Part shown: in pieces, positions 48,190 through 58,139 of the stretch | Layout: the number at the start of each line of letters is the position of its first letter | Position numbering within the stretch: position 1 is the stretch's first letter | Source of the DNA: Chaetoderma sp. LZ-2023a | Lineage: Eukaryota > Mollusca > Caudofoveata > Chaetodermatida > Chaetodermatidae | Reading direction: 5' to 3' | NCBI GenBank assembly: GCA_034401795.1 | Contig: CM067370.1 | Coordinates: 68,383,188 to 68,447,187 of the forward strand | DNA length: 64,000 bases | Notes under the pieces: generated by a model | What the model saw: the letters and a program-made list of their open reading frames with translations, nothing else | What the model was told of the DNA's origin: nothing | The model's database searches: none | Position numbers and translations under genes: made by a program

Positions 48190-48306
48190 TTCTCACTTCA
48201 GTATGGCGTTACACCGTCACAAATCAAGCTAGAAAGCTAATCCGGAGTAACGTCATTTTTCAGTGTGGCGTTACTCTGGATTATCTCTTTAGTGTGAACG
48301 AGGTTT
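48190..48306. mobile_element. Foldback MITE, copy 2
   Basis: Arms TTCTCACTTCAGTATGGCGT and CTAATCCGGAGTAACG match inverted CAGTGTGGCGTTACTCTGGA and the GTGTGAAC end. Same family as 46,790 and 48,600. Confidence 0.65.
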
Positions 48307-48318
48307 TAAGATTTGTAC

Positions 48319-48548
48319 CTGCCCTGTAGGTGGGGCTTAGAATACACCTTCCGTATCCTCTGCGTGTCGTAAGAGGCGACTAAAGGAGGTAAGGGTGAGG
48401 TAACCCTGACAGAAACCTCGAGTGCTGAGGTTCCAGGCCGCACGGCGCACTCTAATAAACCATGGATCCACGCACTTAACGCTTATGATCATGTCGATAG
48501 TCACTTACAGGACTGGCGGTATGATTAGCGAACGAAAAGAAGAAGAAG
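48319..48548 (+). mobile_element. SINE with 11-bp target-site duplication
   Basis: Identical 11-mers AAGATTTGTAC flank the body (48,308-48,318 and 48,549-48,559). The body runs from GCCCTGTAGGTGGGGCTTAG through GTGTCGTAAGAGGCGACTAA to an AAG-rich tail. A direct repeat plus a simple 3' tail is the hallmark of target-primed retroposition. From memory, the block with GTCGTAAGAGGCGACTAA is common in gastropod and other mollusc transcripts; this was not checked. Confidence 0.8.
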
Positions 48549-48599
48549 AAGATTTGTACAAAGAGGCTTTATTATTCAAAATGGCTGCGAGTTTGAAGC

Positions 48600-48682
48600 C
48601 GTGTTCACAATAGAGAGTTAATCTGGAGTAAAGCTTCAGTACGGATTTACTTCGGATTAACTCCTTGGTGTGAACATGGCCT
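48600..48682. mobile_element. Foldback MITE, copy 3
   Basis: GTGTTCACAATAGAGAGTTA and the inverted TAACTCCTTGGTGTGAACAT pair around CTTCAGTACGG. The SINE sits between copies 2 and 3, so one ancestral MITE could have been split or duplicated. Confidence 0.65.
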
Positions 48683-49224
48683 GAGACTCAATTTATTATA
48701 AAAACTATTACTTCAAATTTTCACATCAATTCCTATCGTTTTCTTGCCATTTTGTAATATTTTTGTTTATATCGCCGTGGTGTAGTTCGGATCGGCCAGT
48801 CAGGTGCCGGCCGTACCAGCTAAGCTGGGTACGCGCCGCCCGTCCTGGATTCGTTCCATGAACACGCCCCCCACCCCCCCCCCCCCCTTGGTAGAGCTAT
48901 AAGCGTATATGAGCCTATGGGAGAGATTTCATCGTAAAAACGACTAAGTTCGTTAAAGCGCATAGCACGCATGCGCGCGCTTACCACTGTATGGACAGAG
49001 AGCGTATTTTACGACCAAGATAGGATGGCACTTTTAGTGTACCGAGTAGGTACAATGTAATCCTCTATAATTGTTTGTTTCCGCCGAATCTGGCATCACT
49101 TGGGCTTTCCGAATCTGTAAACCATTTCAAAATCGGTTAAGAAATGGCTGAGTTATCCGCGAAAAAACCCCCTTAATTATCTTCAAAATATTACAGTGAC
49201 GTCGTAACCACGTGTACGCAGAAA

Positions 49225-49339
49225 TTCTAGAATGCTCTAGAACATTCGACTGCGTCATTATTAGCTGCGCTCTGATTGGCTATTGCGCGACCGATGATTG
49301 GTTGAAGCCTGCGCCTATGACGTCACAAGTAGTATAAAA
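49225..49339 (+). promoter_or_regulatory. Heat-shock-type promoter module (HSE, CCAAT, CRE, TATA)
   Basis: Five contiguous alternating TTC/GAA pentamer units at 49,225-49,247 with one mismatch (CTC for TTC) form a heat-shock element. Inverted CCAAT boxes follow at 49,275-49,279 and 49,297-49,301, TGACGTCA at 49,318-49,325, and TATAAAA at 49,333-49,339. Order and spacing (about -110, -65, -40 and -30 relative to a start near 49,365) are those of an hsp-type core promoter. The direction is rightward, into the interval between the arms. Confidence 0.6.
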
Positions 49340-49463
49340 GGAGATTAAATCCAGAACTCGTCGGCCAGGGGATGAATAGGTTGGATATGTTACAGCTACT
49401 ATCAGCGAGACAGATATTAAATAGATCACTTCGGTCTCAGTAGGTTTCTCACCTAAAAGAATT

Positions 49464-49772
49464 TTGTATCTCCTGATTGTTCGGGAGTGTTTTTGGAAAC
49501 TTTTGATAATATTGTTCACCACTAAATCAAGAACTAACTCGGAACACAAACTTGTGATGAGGCCTTTCCCGGCCAGAATATGCGAGTCTACAGATGTAGA
49601 GGCAGCGATGTTCTTTGGTGGAGGACTCGCCGGATCTGCCGGCCACGCCAAAAAGTGGTTATTCAACCTCCCCAACACTGATGTCGTGCAGGTTTATTTA
49701 AACTTTTTGACCGCAGCAAGTAAACTTTGGCCGGTACGTCTTAAGAGCCTATTGATGTACCCCGCACCGTAA
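49464..49772 (+). CDS. Unrecognised ORF downstream of the left heat-shock-type promoter (up to 102 aa)
   Basis: First long frame after the promoter. A good internal ATG gives MRPFPARICESTDVEAAMFF and a 71-aa product ending LLMYPAP. No domain recognised. In the right-hand copy of the unit the same DNA is frameshifted and carries stops, so the frame is not under visible constraint and may be chance. Confidence 0.2.
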   Translation: MYLLIVRECFWKLLIILFTTKSRTNSEHKLVMRPFPARICESTDVEAAMFFGGGLAGSAGHAKKWLFNLPNTDVVQVYLNFLTAASKLWPVRLKSLLMYPAP

Positions 49773-49801
49773 GCTTATTTATGTATCTTCATCTGTATTC
49801 G

Positions 49802-49828
49802 ACAACCCCCGCTGATAAGCGGGTTGTT
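49802..49828. repeat. Conserved small hairpin in the left unit
   Basis: ACAACCCCCGCT and AGCGGGTTGT pair around GATA. The same hairpin, with a different loop, is kept in the right unit at about 58,454-58,480. Confidence 0.6.
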
Positions 49829-50384
49829 CTTAACTTCCATCCGTACCATCAGTGTACGGGAACTTTCTTCGTAGCCGTAATGTTATTGCAGAACTTGCTG
49901 ACTGTTCGTTAGACATTCTTATATTGTGATTACCGTCCTGAGTTCGATCCGCTCCCGTCCTGGACTGCATGCGGGAGTCCTGTTTGCAGGAACCGACATG
50001 CGGGAACTTTCCAGCTTCCAGAGAACGTGTCAACTCATGTCACACCAAGGGTGACGTATCAAATTCAGTAACACGATAGCCCGTCATTAAGAATGGCTAC
50101 CGACTATTCAAGTAACTATACTTAACGTCAGGTGTAGTGGAACGTACCCGCTTAACAGACAATGCAATCATTATGGAATGATGGCATACCAGCCGGTAAC
50201 AAACTGCTAGATTATAACCGTGATCGTTTGGACACGGGATAGTGACCTAGCTAGCATGATCTGACCATATCCATAATCGCTTAGAGACAACAGTCAACAG
50301 TCTACGGCACTGAGTCTGTGAGACTCATTCCCCTATCAACCACTATCAACCGACCCCATACATCATCGGTTTGAGACAATGGAC

Positions 50385-50570
50385 CTTTCCAGTTCTAACT
50401 ATGCCCATCCCATCCCTATCTAAGCTCCACCCACAACTCGCTCGTGCTGGGATCGATCGACCGATCTCTGAACTTCCTGACTATTAATTTCCAGAAAACT
50501 ACACATGTAAGCTGTGGAATATTTGAAATTAATTTGACTGGGTGATGTTGCTGCCTATGGCAAAAACATA
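50385..50570 (-). mobile_element. Truncated TGACGTCA-family MITE
   Basis: Starts GGACCTTTCCAGTTCTAACT and follows the family up to the hairpin (TTTGACTGGGTGATGTTGCT), then stops where LINE-related sequence begins. The missing half may have been removed at LINE insertion. Confidence 0.6.
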
Positions 50571-50579
50571 AAGCCCTTT

Positions 50580-52370
50580 CATACTTAAGCTAAAATGTTG
50601 ATCAGACGCTGAGGAACGGAGAGCTACTGTAGCATCCACATTCACGCAGAATCAATATCCACGATGACCCTGACATCAACAGTTGCTGTTGCCGTTAATC
50701 TAGCAAATTCCATAAATACACACTCCCACGCAATATCAAATGACCTTAAAACGTACGTTAGAAATAAAGTCCCAAGCGAAATTAAATTCAAAATCCCGAG
50801 AATAACAGTAAATTACGTCTACGATGAACTTAGCCGCCTAAAAACAAATAAGTCTGCCGGTTTTGACGGGCTGAATGCACATTTCCTCAAATTAGCAGCA
50901 CCAGTCATAGCGCCATCAATAACACGTATTATTAATATAAGCATCGATAAGGGCGTGTTTCCGACAGTGTGGAAGTGCGCAAAGGTAAAACCGTTATTCA
51001 AATCAGACAACAAAGGAGATATTAATAATTATAGACCCATATCTATTTTACCGATTCTGTCCAAAATTATTGAACGACATGTTCACAATCATTTGTACAA
51101 ATTCCTAAGTAATTATGATTTACTGAATGACGCGCAGTCAGGATTCAGGCCGAAACATTCATGCGAGACTGCATTACTTAAATTAGTAGAAAAATGGCGA
51201 TTTGCAATAGATAATGGCGAGTTTGTAGGCGCTATTTTAATAGATTTTAAGAAAGCATTCGACTTAGTTAATCATAGTATATTGTTAGAAAAGTTAGGCA
51301 TTTATAAATTTGATTCATTAACGCTAAAGTGGTTTTCATCTTATTTAGAAAATAGATATCAGTATGTGGCCATTTCTGATAAGGTGTCTGATCATTTACC
51401 GGTAAGTGTAGGTGTACCGCAAGGTTCGGTGTTGGGACCACTCTTGTTTATATTATATGTAAACGATCTTCATATGGGTGTAAATAGTAACATTGACATG
51501 TATTGTGATGATACGACTATGCACTGTAATTTTGACAGTTTGCCAAAGATAAAAGAACAACTAACTTATGATATGGCTTTGATACAGAATTGGTGTCAAA
51601 ATAATAAAATGGTTGTAAATACGGAAAAAACTAAACTATTAATCATAAGCAGTGCAAACAAACGAAAGCAGATTAACCATGAAGAAATGAAGATACCGAT
51701 GTATAATGGCGAGTTAGAAATAGTAAATGAAGCAAAACTTTTAGGCTTATATATTAATGACAACCTTTCATGGCAACAGCACATTAGCAAAATTTGTAAC
51801 AAGATCGCTTCACTTATTTATATGCTAAAGAAAAATAAGAAATATATGAATGTTGGAGAACGAAACCTGTTTTATAAGGCATATATCCTTTCCCATATAG
51901 ATTACTGTTGTCTTGTGTATTATGCCGGTACGCCTACATTGCTAAATAAGCTTGAAAAATTACAAAAGCGTGCAGCTAGAATAATATTAGAAGTACCCTA
52001 TAGGACCCCATCACAAGAAATGTACGAAACATTGAACTGGACAACATTAACTCGGAGAATGTCAATTAAGACCAATATCATGACATATAAATCATTAAAC
52101 GGCCTTGCACCTATCTACATGAAAGACATGTTTACGTTGGTAGAAGACACGCATTCTCGACATTTACGGTCGAAGACGAACAGTCTATTAAAGCCTCCAA
52201 AAATAAGAACAGATTATGGGAGGTACAGTTTCACATACATGGCAACGCAAATGTGGAATTCTGTACCAATAAATACTAAGCATTCGTCAACACTTAGGTC
52301 ATTCACATCAAACATACAAGATAGATGAACATCTAATAATAATAATAAAAATAATAATAATAATAATAAC

Positions 52371-52442
<72 letters not shown>
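50580..52442 (+). mobile_element. 5'-truncated LINE (Jockey/CR1 type) with AAT-repeat tail
   Basis: Holds the reverse transcriptase and C-terminal part but no endonuclease domain. After the stop codon it runs into about 35 AAT-type triplets (52,337-52,442), as in LINEs that end in a short simple repeat. 5' truncation during target-primed integration explains the missing front part. A target duplication could not be defined because of the AAT tail. Confidence 0.85.
50664..52328 (+). CDS. LINE reverse transcriptase, 5'-truncated but uninterrupted (554 aa)
   Basis: RNA-directed DNA polymerase of a non-LTR retrotransposon. Visible motifs: SAGFDGL (about 64-70), NNYRPISILPILSKIIER (121-138), QSGFRPKHSCETALL (158-172), motif A ILIDFKKAFD with D194, motif B VGVPQGSVLGPLLFILYVND (249-268), catalytic YCDD at 280-283 and the thumb/connection with LLGLYINDNLSW. 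The C-terminal part keeps the usual LQKRAARII and LTRRM sequences and ends NIQDR. The catalytic aspartates are intact; YCDD replaces the common YADD. The full element would have an N-terminal endonuclease of about 250 residues and often a zinc-finger ORF1, both absent. The stated ATG is simply the first in the frame. No stop or frameshift in 554 codons points to a recent insertion. Confidence 0.93.
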   Translation: MTLTSTVAVAVNLANSINTHSHAISNDLKTYVRNKVPSEIKFKIPRITVNYVYDELSRLKTNKSAGFDGLNAHFLKLAAPVIAPSITRIINISIDKGVFPTVWKCAKVKPLFKSDNKGDINNYRPISILPILSKIIERHVHNHLYKFLSNYDLLNDAQSGFRPKHSCETALLKLVEKWRFAIDNGEFVGAILIDFKKAFDLVNHSILLEKLGIYKFDSLTLKWFSSYLENRYQYVAISDKVSDHLPVSVGVPQGSVLGPLLFILYVNDLHMGVNSNIDMYCDDTTMHCNFDSLPKIKEQLTYDMALIQNWCQNNKMVVNTEKTKLLIISSANKRKQINHEEMKIPMYNGELEIVNEAKLLGLYINDNLSWQQHISKICNKIASLIYMLKKNKKYMNVGERNLFYKAYILSHIDYCCLVYYAGTPTLLNKLEKLQKRAARIILEVPYRTPSQEMYETLNWTTLTRRMSIKTNIMTYKSLNGLAPIYMKDMFTLVEDTHSRHLRSKTNSLLKPPKIRTDYGRYSFTYMATQMWNSVPINTKHSSTLRSFTSNIQDR

Positions 52443-52619
52443 CATCTGTTCTTCTTCGTTTCATTGCCACATCTGCCTTCGAGACAAAGTTTTGGTCATC
52501 TGAAGAGACGAAAACGCTTTGGGATTCACAATGGTCTTAGACACGTGCCAGGCTTTCCTTTGGGACAATTATAATACGATAATTAAGGGCTAGGATGGAA
52601 AAAAAAAAAAAATGACTTA

Positions 52620-52797
52620 CTATTACAATCGCTACTACTACTACTGCTACTGCTACTGCTACTACTGCTACTACTGCTACTACTGCTACTGCTGCTACTA
52701 CCACCGCGGCCGGCGCCGCTGCCGCCGCCGCCAAACGCCGCCGCCGCTGTTGCTGCTGCTACTACTACCACTGCTACTACTACTGCTACTACTACTG

Positions 52798-52893
<96 letters not shown>

Positions 52894-52897
52894 TTAT

Positions 52898-52972
<75 letters not shown>

Positions 52973-52993
52973 CACTACTACTACTACTACTAC
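52620..52993 (+). repeat. CTA trinucleotide array (about 370 bp) with GC-rich interruption
   Basis: CTA/CTG triplets, interrupted at 52,700-52,750 by CCGCCG-type sequence. It gives homopolymeric Leu, Val or Tyr frames that are not genes. Confidence 0.95.
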
Positions 52994-53094
52994 CGAATCA
53001 TAGAATTATGAATATTACACACATGTAATTATTACTGTACTGCAAATACTCTACCACCACAGTCGTTATGTACATTTATATAAAGTGAACTTGA

Positions 53095-53225
53095 ACATGT
53101 ATGATTTAATAAATATTCTGTTTAATATTTTGGGGCTAATATGGCTGGAGGCAGATGCTGCCTTAGGTAGCTACAGCGTCCGGTCAAATTAGTTTCCCAA
53201 AATATTTTTAACAGCTTACCTGTTA
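53095..53225 (+). mobile_element. Fragment of TGACGTCA-family MITE (hairpin core)
   Basis: AATAAATATTCTGTTTAATA, a GGCTGGAGGCAGATGCTGCC hairpin arm, and TAGTTTCCCAAAATATTTTT to AACAGCTTACCTG. Only the central hairpin part remains. Confidence 0.55.
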
Positions 53226-53359
53226 CCTTGAAGACTCGCAACTAGTATAAGTCTGCCTGTCTACCTCCCTTCATGTTTGCCTGCCTGCCTGCCTTACTGT
53301 ATGCCTGCCTGCCCGCCCGCCTGCGCGTCTCAGCGAGTGCGTGCATGCGTGCGTGTAAG

Positions 53360-53493
53360 TGCAATTATTGTACACATGTCTATTTGTACATACCTGGCGT
53401 GTATATAATTATATATTATTGTACATAGTGTATATATGTTTTGAGGGCATCGGGAACATCAGGCCACTGACGATGTACCCTCTTGAAATAAAG

Positions 53494-53555
<62 letters not shown>

Positions 53556-53558
53556 CCA
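53360..53558 (+). mobile_element. Retroposon 3' end with (ATT)n tail
   Basis: GATGTACCCTCTTGAAATAA is followed by AAG and about 25 ATT triplets (53,486-53,556). A short body plus simple tail is the form of a LINE or SINE 3' end. It differs from the 3' end of the LINE at 50.6 kb. Confidence 0.55.
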
Positions 53559-53559
53559 C

Positions 53560-54850
53560 ACCAAACATGTTCCTGTTTTACGGCAAACCGTAGAGCCGCA
53601 CCCCTCGTCTCCACGTCTGCGTCAGTGTATCATCAAGTAAGCCATCGCCAGGAAATGCAGCATCAAGCCACTTCACACGACCAATGGCATCTTTCCAGAG
53701 CGGGTTGATTGCGGCTCAATAACATGGGGGGGGGGATGGGTGTGGGTGGGGTGGGGGTAGGCGGGGATGGGGTGGGGGTGTGTCTAAAGCCACCCTGGTT
53801 GAATAGGTGTTTGCGCCCATGGTGACAATATGCATTTTGAAAACAATCTGGAAAATATCTTGGCAGGAAAATGTGAATTTCAATGGCAAATCACACATGA
53901 AGCTAGACACTCCGAACATAATCGTTCCATGTTCTTTGAGACTAAAAATTAGCCATTGCCATTGTACGAGCTCATTAACACTACTGCACTTCAAGAGTCA
54001 CGCATTAGATAGCCACGCTGAGACATGACTCCGAGGTCGATTTTGAAAACATGTTGCCAAGAACTGAGACGAACTGTCAGAAGTATGCCTTACACATACA
54101 CACTAAATAGCACGCCGATTGATATATGCTATGGATGTTTACCGTATTTTCTGTATTGGTGCATTGTGTGTGGGTGTTATTAAGCTAGGATTAACAAAGC
54201 TATTATCGTAATAGCCTTTCATCTCGGATCTTCACGCGTATTGTAATAATACTGATTCAATTCAATTATGGTACTGGCAATCCAACAGCAAAAGCTATGT
54301 GTTCAGCAGAACGAGGAGCGATACACGCCATTTTATTAACGAGTTCAATATCATTATTATTATTATTCCATCCACCAACGCCCACATTTCCAGACCACCT
54401 CCGAATGTCATTCCAAACTCTGCTTTCCAGTTACGAAAAACTTGTACAATTCCAAAAAAACATGCATACGAACATTTTATAGCAACTGGACAGTGGTTCT
54501 TTAATGAAATGTGGTTCTATATCAACTATCCTAGAAAAACATGTATCTTTCTTCTTCAAAGGTCCTTATATCGAGAAAAAAGGTTAGTTGTTTGAAACCA
54601 AATTGACTAAAGGTTGCTACTGCTGCTGTTGCCGATTGTTTGAAGATATTTACTTGGATGCCGTTGAAATTTCTTTTTCAAAACAGTCGACAGAGTACGA
54701 CGTAGACGCTGTATCGTACAGGATTTATTAATTCTGGCCAAAAAATGAATGATTTGCTGATCATGGAATTCCTCAATTATGTACACGAAACATGCACACT
54801 TTCAAACGTTGGACATTCTAACCCTTTAACCCTAGAATTTGTTCAGAACA
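53560..54850. other. Intergenic, no gene recognised
   Basis: A G-rich GGGGTGGG-type run is at 53,727-53,781. Short frames elsewhere have no recognisable domain. Confidence 0.4.
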
Positions 54851-54854
54851 ATTA

Positions 54855-54985
54855 CAATTTTTGCAGACCTATAGAAGACTATTTTAGAATATTTACCACT
54901 GGAATGACTGGCTCATTTATCGAGCCAGTCATTCAAGCGGTAAATCTTCAAACATAGACTTGGTTTGCAAATGGAGATTTCCCAA
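54855..54985. mobile_element. Palindromic MITE, second copy
   Basis: CACTGGAATGACTGGCTCAT faces ATCGAGCCAGTCATTCAAGC, with outer arms TTGCAGACC and GGTTTGCAA. Same family as 33,979-34,115. Confidence 0.65.
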
Positions 54986-55586
54986 GGCCACTGCAGCAGC
55001 CGTTTGGCTCATATGAGCATAACAATGGTTAATATCTGTTTAACATATTATTAAACGTTTAAACATTTAACCATGCCCAGCACAGCCAATACTAAGGAAA
55101 ACCTTTGATCACATGCGACCTGGAGCGTTATGACTATTCATGACGTCGTAAGCCGCGCTCATGTTTCTATGATTATACCCGACTCCTCATCCAACGTCTG
55201 CCCCGTGATAGCACTTGTAGTCCAGTCAAAATAAGGTTTGACCCACCACTAATTGCAACAGAAACAAAACCACTTTTATTTTTTTTTCTAGGGTGTAGAA
55301 ATGATATCTTAAAAATCTAGTAAAATCTTTTGAGTGGAACATGTTAAATTCAAGATGGATACCAAGATGACCGCCAATCGATTATAATAAAGCGTGTATC
55401 ACGATAACGGTCCATTTTAGACCACATAAATGTGTTACAAACAGATAGAAATATGCCACCAATCTACCAGAGAAAAATGTCGTTATCAAAATATTCCAAC
55501 TCTATGACGTCATAGTCCAATATGGACACCAGTCTAAATAATAGGTGACATTAAAATTCGATGTTTGAAATGATTTCTACATTCAT

Positions 55587-56328
55587 TTAATTTTTATTTT
55601 CATCCAGGTCATCATTTGACATGTTTTGACAAATGCCCCTGCACCCAGAACAAGCAAACGAACAATCAAGTCCATGCCGACGACATCCACATAGCATTGT
55701 ACCACAGCCCGATCTGCAGGTGCACCTCACAGATTCAAGCAGGGACTGCGGGGAAGGATCCAAGTCAGACTACTGGTATCATTTTACCTTCTGAAATCTT
55801 CCAGCCCCATTCTTCAGCATTCAAGACATTCCCTTTCCAGTGCTGGATCTGATGGAACACACGGAGGCTGTGGTACTTCATCGCAGCAGATGTTGGTGGT
55901 AACATGTTTGGGCGGATGGCCTTTTTACTGATTGTTACAAGAGTAGCTCGCCGGATAGTGTCTGGCCGTTCCGGTGTATTATGTCGACTCGCTGCGCAGC
56001 AAGTGCATGACGAGTGATGACGCTTGTTAGCATCCAGTCTCTGGGTGACGGACCTTGTACGAGACTGTCCTGCGGGAAACAAAGACCGGCTCCTAAGGCT
56101 GGTGGAACTCAATCGTTCCGGTGGGGCCGTGCGACCATCGTCGTGAACATTAAACACAACTGTCTCATCCCAAGAATTTGTATCACCAGTATGCCTGTCC
56201 ATAGCAATTTCGTGATCTATGGACTTACAAGATTTGATTTGGTGACCTAACAATATAAGTCTATACAATGAGTTTACCTTTACAGAGGTACCACACAGAC
56301 TCGTAGGTCCGCAGAGGTATCCCCGCAA
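55587..56328 (-). pseudogene. Frameshifted gene ending in a tesmin/TSO1-type CXC domain
   Basis: The main minus-strand frame (55,765-56,328, 187 codons) contains LPPTSAAMKYHSLRVFHQIQ and EEWGWKISEGKMIPVV. These are conserved C-terminal motifs of a widespread invertebrate protein family. A TGA then stops that frame, but a shifted frame continues with a DLDPSPQSLLESVR linker and a cysteine-rich block, RCTCRSGCG, LCGCRRHGLDC, CSGCRGIC (nine cysteines). This is the CXC module that always follows in the family, and it ends at TAA 55,587-55,589. The first 120 residues show nothing known and carry no upstream domain of the family, so this may be a 3' fragment. From memory these proteins accompany repeats or transposons in molluscs and cnidarians. 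Confidence 0.6.
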
Positions 56329-56419
56329 GGGAGGCTCCCGTACACGAGACTTAGCTATTTAACTTGATATAAGTTATTATACATCTAAACTGAAAGGAAG
56401 AAGGTTATCTCGGACGAAA

Positions 56420-56500
56420 ATGATGTGCCTCACGCGGGCACTTCTCCTAGTGCTAGTTTGGGTGATTAGTATTATCCTGGCGTGGACCGACGTCACTTAA
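56420..56500 (+). CDS. Tiny hydrophobic ORF (26 aa), doubtful
   Basis: ATG-initiated frame MMCLTRALLLVLVWVISIIL followed by AWTDVT and stop. The whole peptide is one membrane-spanning segment. It has no upstream TATA or conserved neighbour, so it may be chance. It is listed because it lies in the motif-rich 55-64 kb region. Confidence 0.15.
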   Translation: MMCLTRALLLVLVWVISIILAWTDVT

Positions 56501-56856
56501 TCCTTGCGAGAGGCACATGTATCGCGCGGGCCTCCTTCTCGGGAAGGTGTCGCCACTGCTTAAATCGGGAGAAGAATAGTAGGCAAAAATAGGCCGACTC
56601 TAATATTTCAACTAAAAATGCTTTAGAAAGAAAAGACCATACCTAGTGAGATTATGACTATAGGGGTGCGTACTGTTTCACGTGAAGACGGGACAGGGGA
56701 TTCCTGATGGATTCCCCCGTTACTGTCTTATGTGATTCTTGGTATGCTGAATTAGTAGTTGCCGCTTTATTTATGCGGGCCTTCTGCTTTGCTTAATTCC
56801 TTTTTAGTTGTTTTCTTAACAAGAATTATTTTAGGCCGCAACTGGCTGATATCTAC

Positions 56857-57198
56857 CTAGCTATTAGACACAGCTGTCACGGTGAACAGATGCCCTAAGA
56901 CATCAATACTAAAGACAGCGCTCATACATGTTACGTAGCAAGATCTCCGAACTGGATAAGAATCCGGACATCGCGCCCCCGCAACCACATAAAACGTTAC
57001 AAGACATGGGTTACATTTCACGAAAGCATTATTAGACCATGGTTCTAACGTTATGGTGGGGGTAAGAGAGACGAATACCCACCGTAAATGTCCTTCCCGC
57101 AAGGGTGTGGCAGATCTAAATATCATGCCCAGACATTTTAACGGAATTCGGAGGGGGTACGTATCTCGCCCGTCACCGGGTCCTATGGAACTAACCAT
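56857..57198 (-). CDS. Unrecognised ORF, 113 aa
   Basis: Minus-strand frame MVSSIGPGDGRDTYPLRIPL... with balanced composition, several cysteines and alternating hydrophobic stretches (FVSLTPTITLEP, CLVTFYVVAGA). No domain recognised. A TATATAAAC lies only about 16 bases ahead of the ATG, too close to be its TATA box. It could be an exon, a decayed element gene or chance. Confidence 0.25.
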   Translation of the reverse strand: MVSSIGPGDGRDTYPLRIPLKCLGMIFRSATPLREGHLRWVFVSLTPTITLEPWSNNAFVKCNPCLVTFYVVAGARCPDSYPVRRSCYVTCMSAVFSIDVLGHLFTVTAVSNS

Positions 57199-57199
57199 T

Positions 57200-57790
57200 T
57201 AACCTGTCGTTAGGTTTATATACAGGTTGCCCTGTTTTGCACTGCGTTGCAGGAGGTTAGTTTAGTAAATAAAATAATAATTAATACATGTGCTCGCTGT
57301 GCTTTCCTACATTGGCTAAAGTGCTAACTACTAAGTATCCAAAGATACAAGGGAAATGTATGTGACACCACACCCTGGCCATCACCGCTCGGAAACCCCA
57401 ATTGTTTCCCAGAGTCGGACCAGCCCATGGTGCGGATGGGGACATCCAAACAATTAAGAAGTCACAAGGCTAAGTGGAACGTGAAGAGAGACAAAATCTT
57501 ACTTATGAGTCTTACCGGAGTGCGGGGCTAGATTATCGCATTACCGGAAGAGTATATTACACAGTATGTATTGAAGAAAGTGTCTCTAATAATTTTGAAC
57601 CTATCCTATTGCGCTGAATAGAAAAGGTTTAGTCGGTAGCATGCCGGGCTAGACAGAGTTATAGCATGGACAGCGGCCTCAGTGAAAAATTGTTGATGGC
57701 GGGAGAAAGTGCTGCATATATAAGTGTTGCTGTATAGTGTTTCCTACCTGCACTGCAGTCCTATACTTTCTATGAATAAACAAAACATAT
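57200..57790. other. Intergenic; TATA-like site near 57,716
   Basis: No gene recognised. TAATAATTAATACAT at 57,271-57,285 recurs at 60,289-60,303 next to AATAAA-type sequence in both places. A GCATATATAAGTG site at about 57,713 could be a plus-strand TATA box but leads only into the AT array. Confidence 0.3.
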
Positions 57791-57799
57791 GAACGGATG

Positions 57800-57957
<158 letters not shown>

Positions 57958-58139
57958 TACAGGGTAACGGACCTACTATAGTGCGGTTAGCAACACATGG
58001 AGGAAAATGAGAATAACTATAAACAAATACAGAAATTATAACTAGTGGTCCGAAGACCGTTACAGTTCCTTTTAGTCATCGGGATCGTTCTTACGGATAC
58101 AATATAATTAACAAAACCTATATAGAGAAATAATTAAAC

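Larger units (their letters stand above)
48776..50165 (+). mobile_element. Promoter-bearing repeat unit, left inverted copy
   Basis: Matches the reverse complement of 58,140-59,425 along almost its whole length. Shared landmarks in order are TGTAGTTYGGATCGRCCAGT, GTACCAGCT-AGCTGGGTA, AACCATTTCAAAATCGGTT, the heat-shock/CCAAT/CRE/TATA module, GAGTCTACAGATGTAGAGGC, GCCGGATCTGCCGGCCA, an ACAACCCCCGCT hairpin, TACGGGAACTTTCTTC and AAGTAACTATACTT. The unit starts with TG; the outer edges are not precise. No conserved reading frame exists between the two copies. The unit could be a long terminal inverted repeat of a large element, or two solitary LTR-like copies in opposite orientation. Confidence 0.7.

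Noticed and set aside
48960..48985. CpG-rich GCATGCGCGC stretch as a CpG-island promoter
   Set aside because: It is only a few dozen bases within the repeat unit and has no associated transcript structure.
52583..53028. Poly-Val and poly-Leu frames of 130-138 codons
   Set aside because: Translations of the CTA array.
57196..57222. TATATAAAC as a TATA box for the minus-strand 113-aa frame
   Set aside because: It lies about 16 bases before the ATG, so transcription would start inside or after the start codon.
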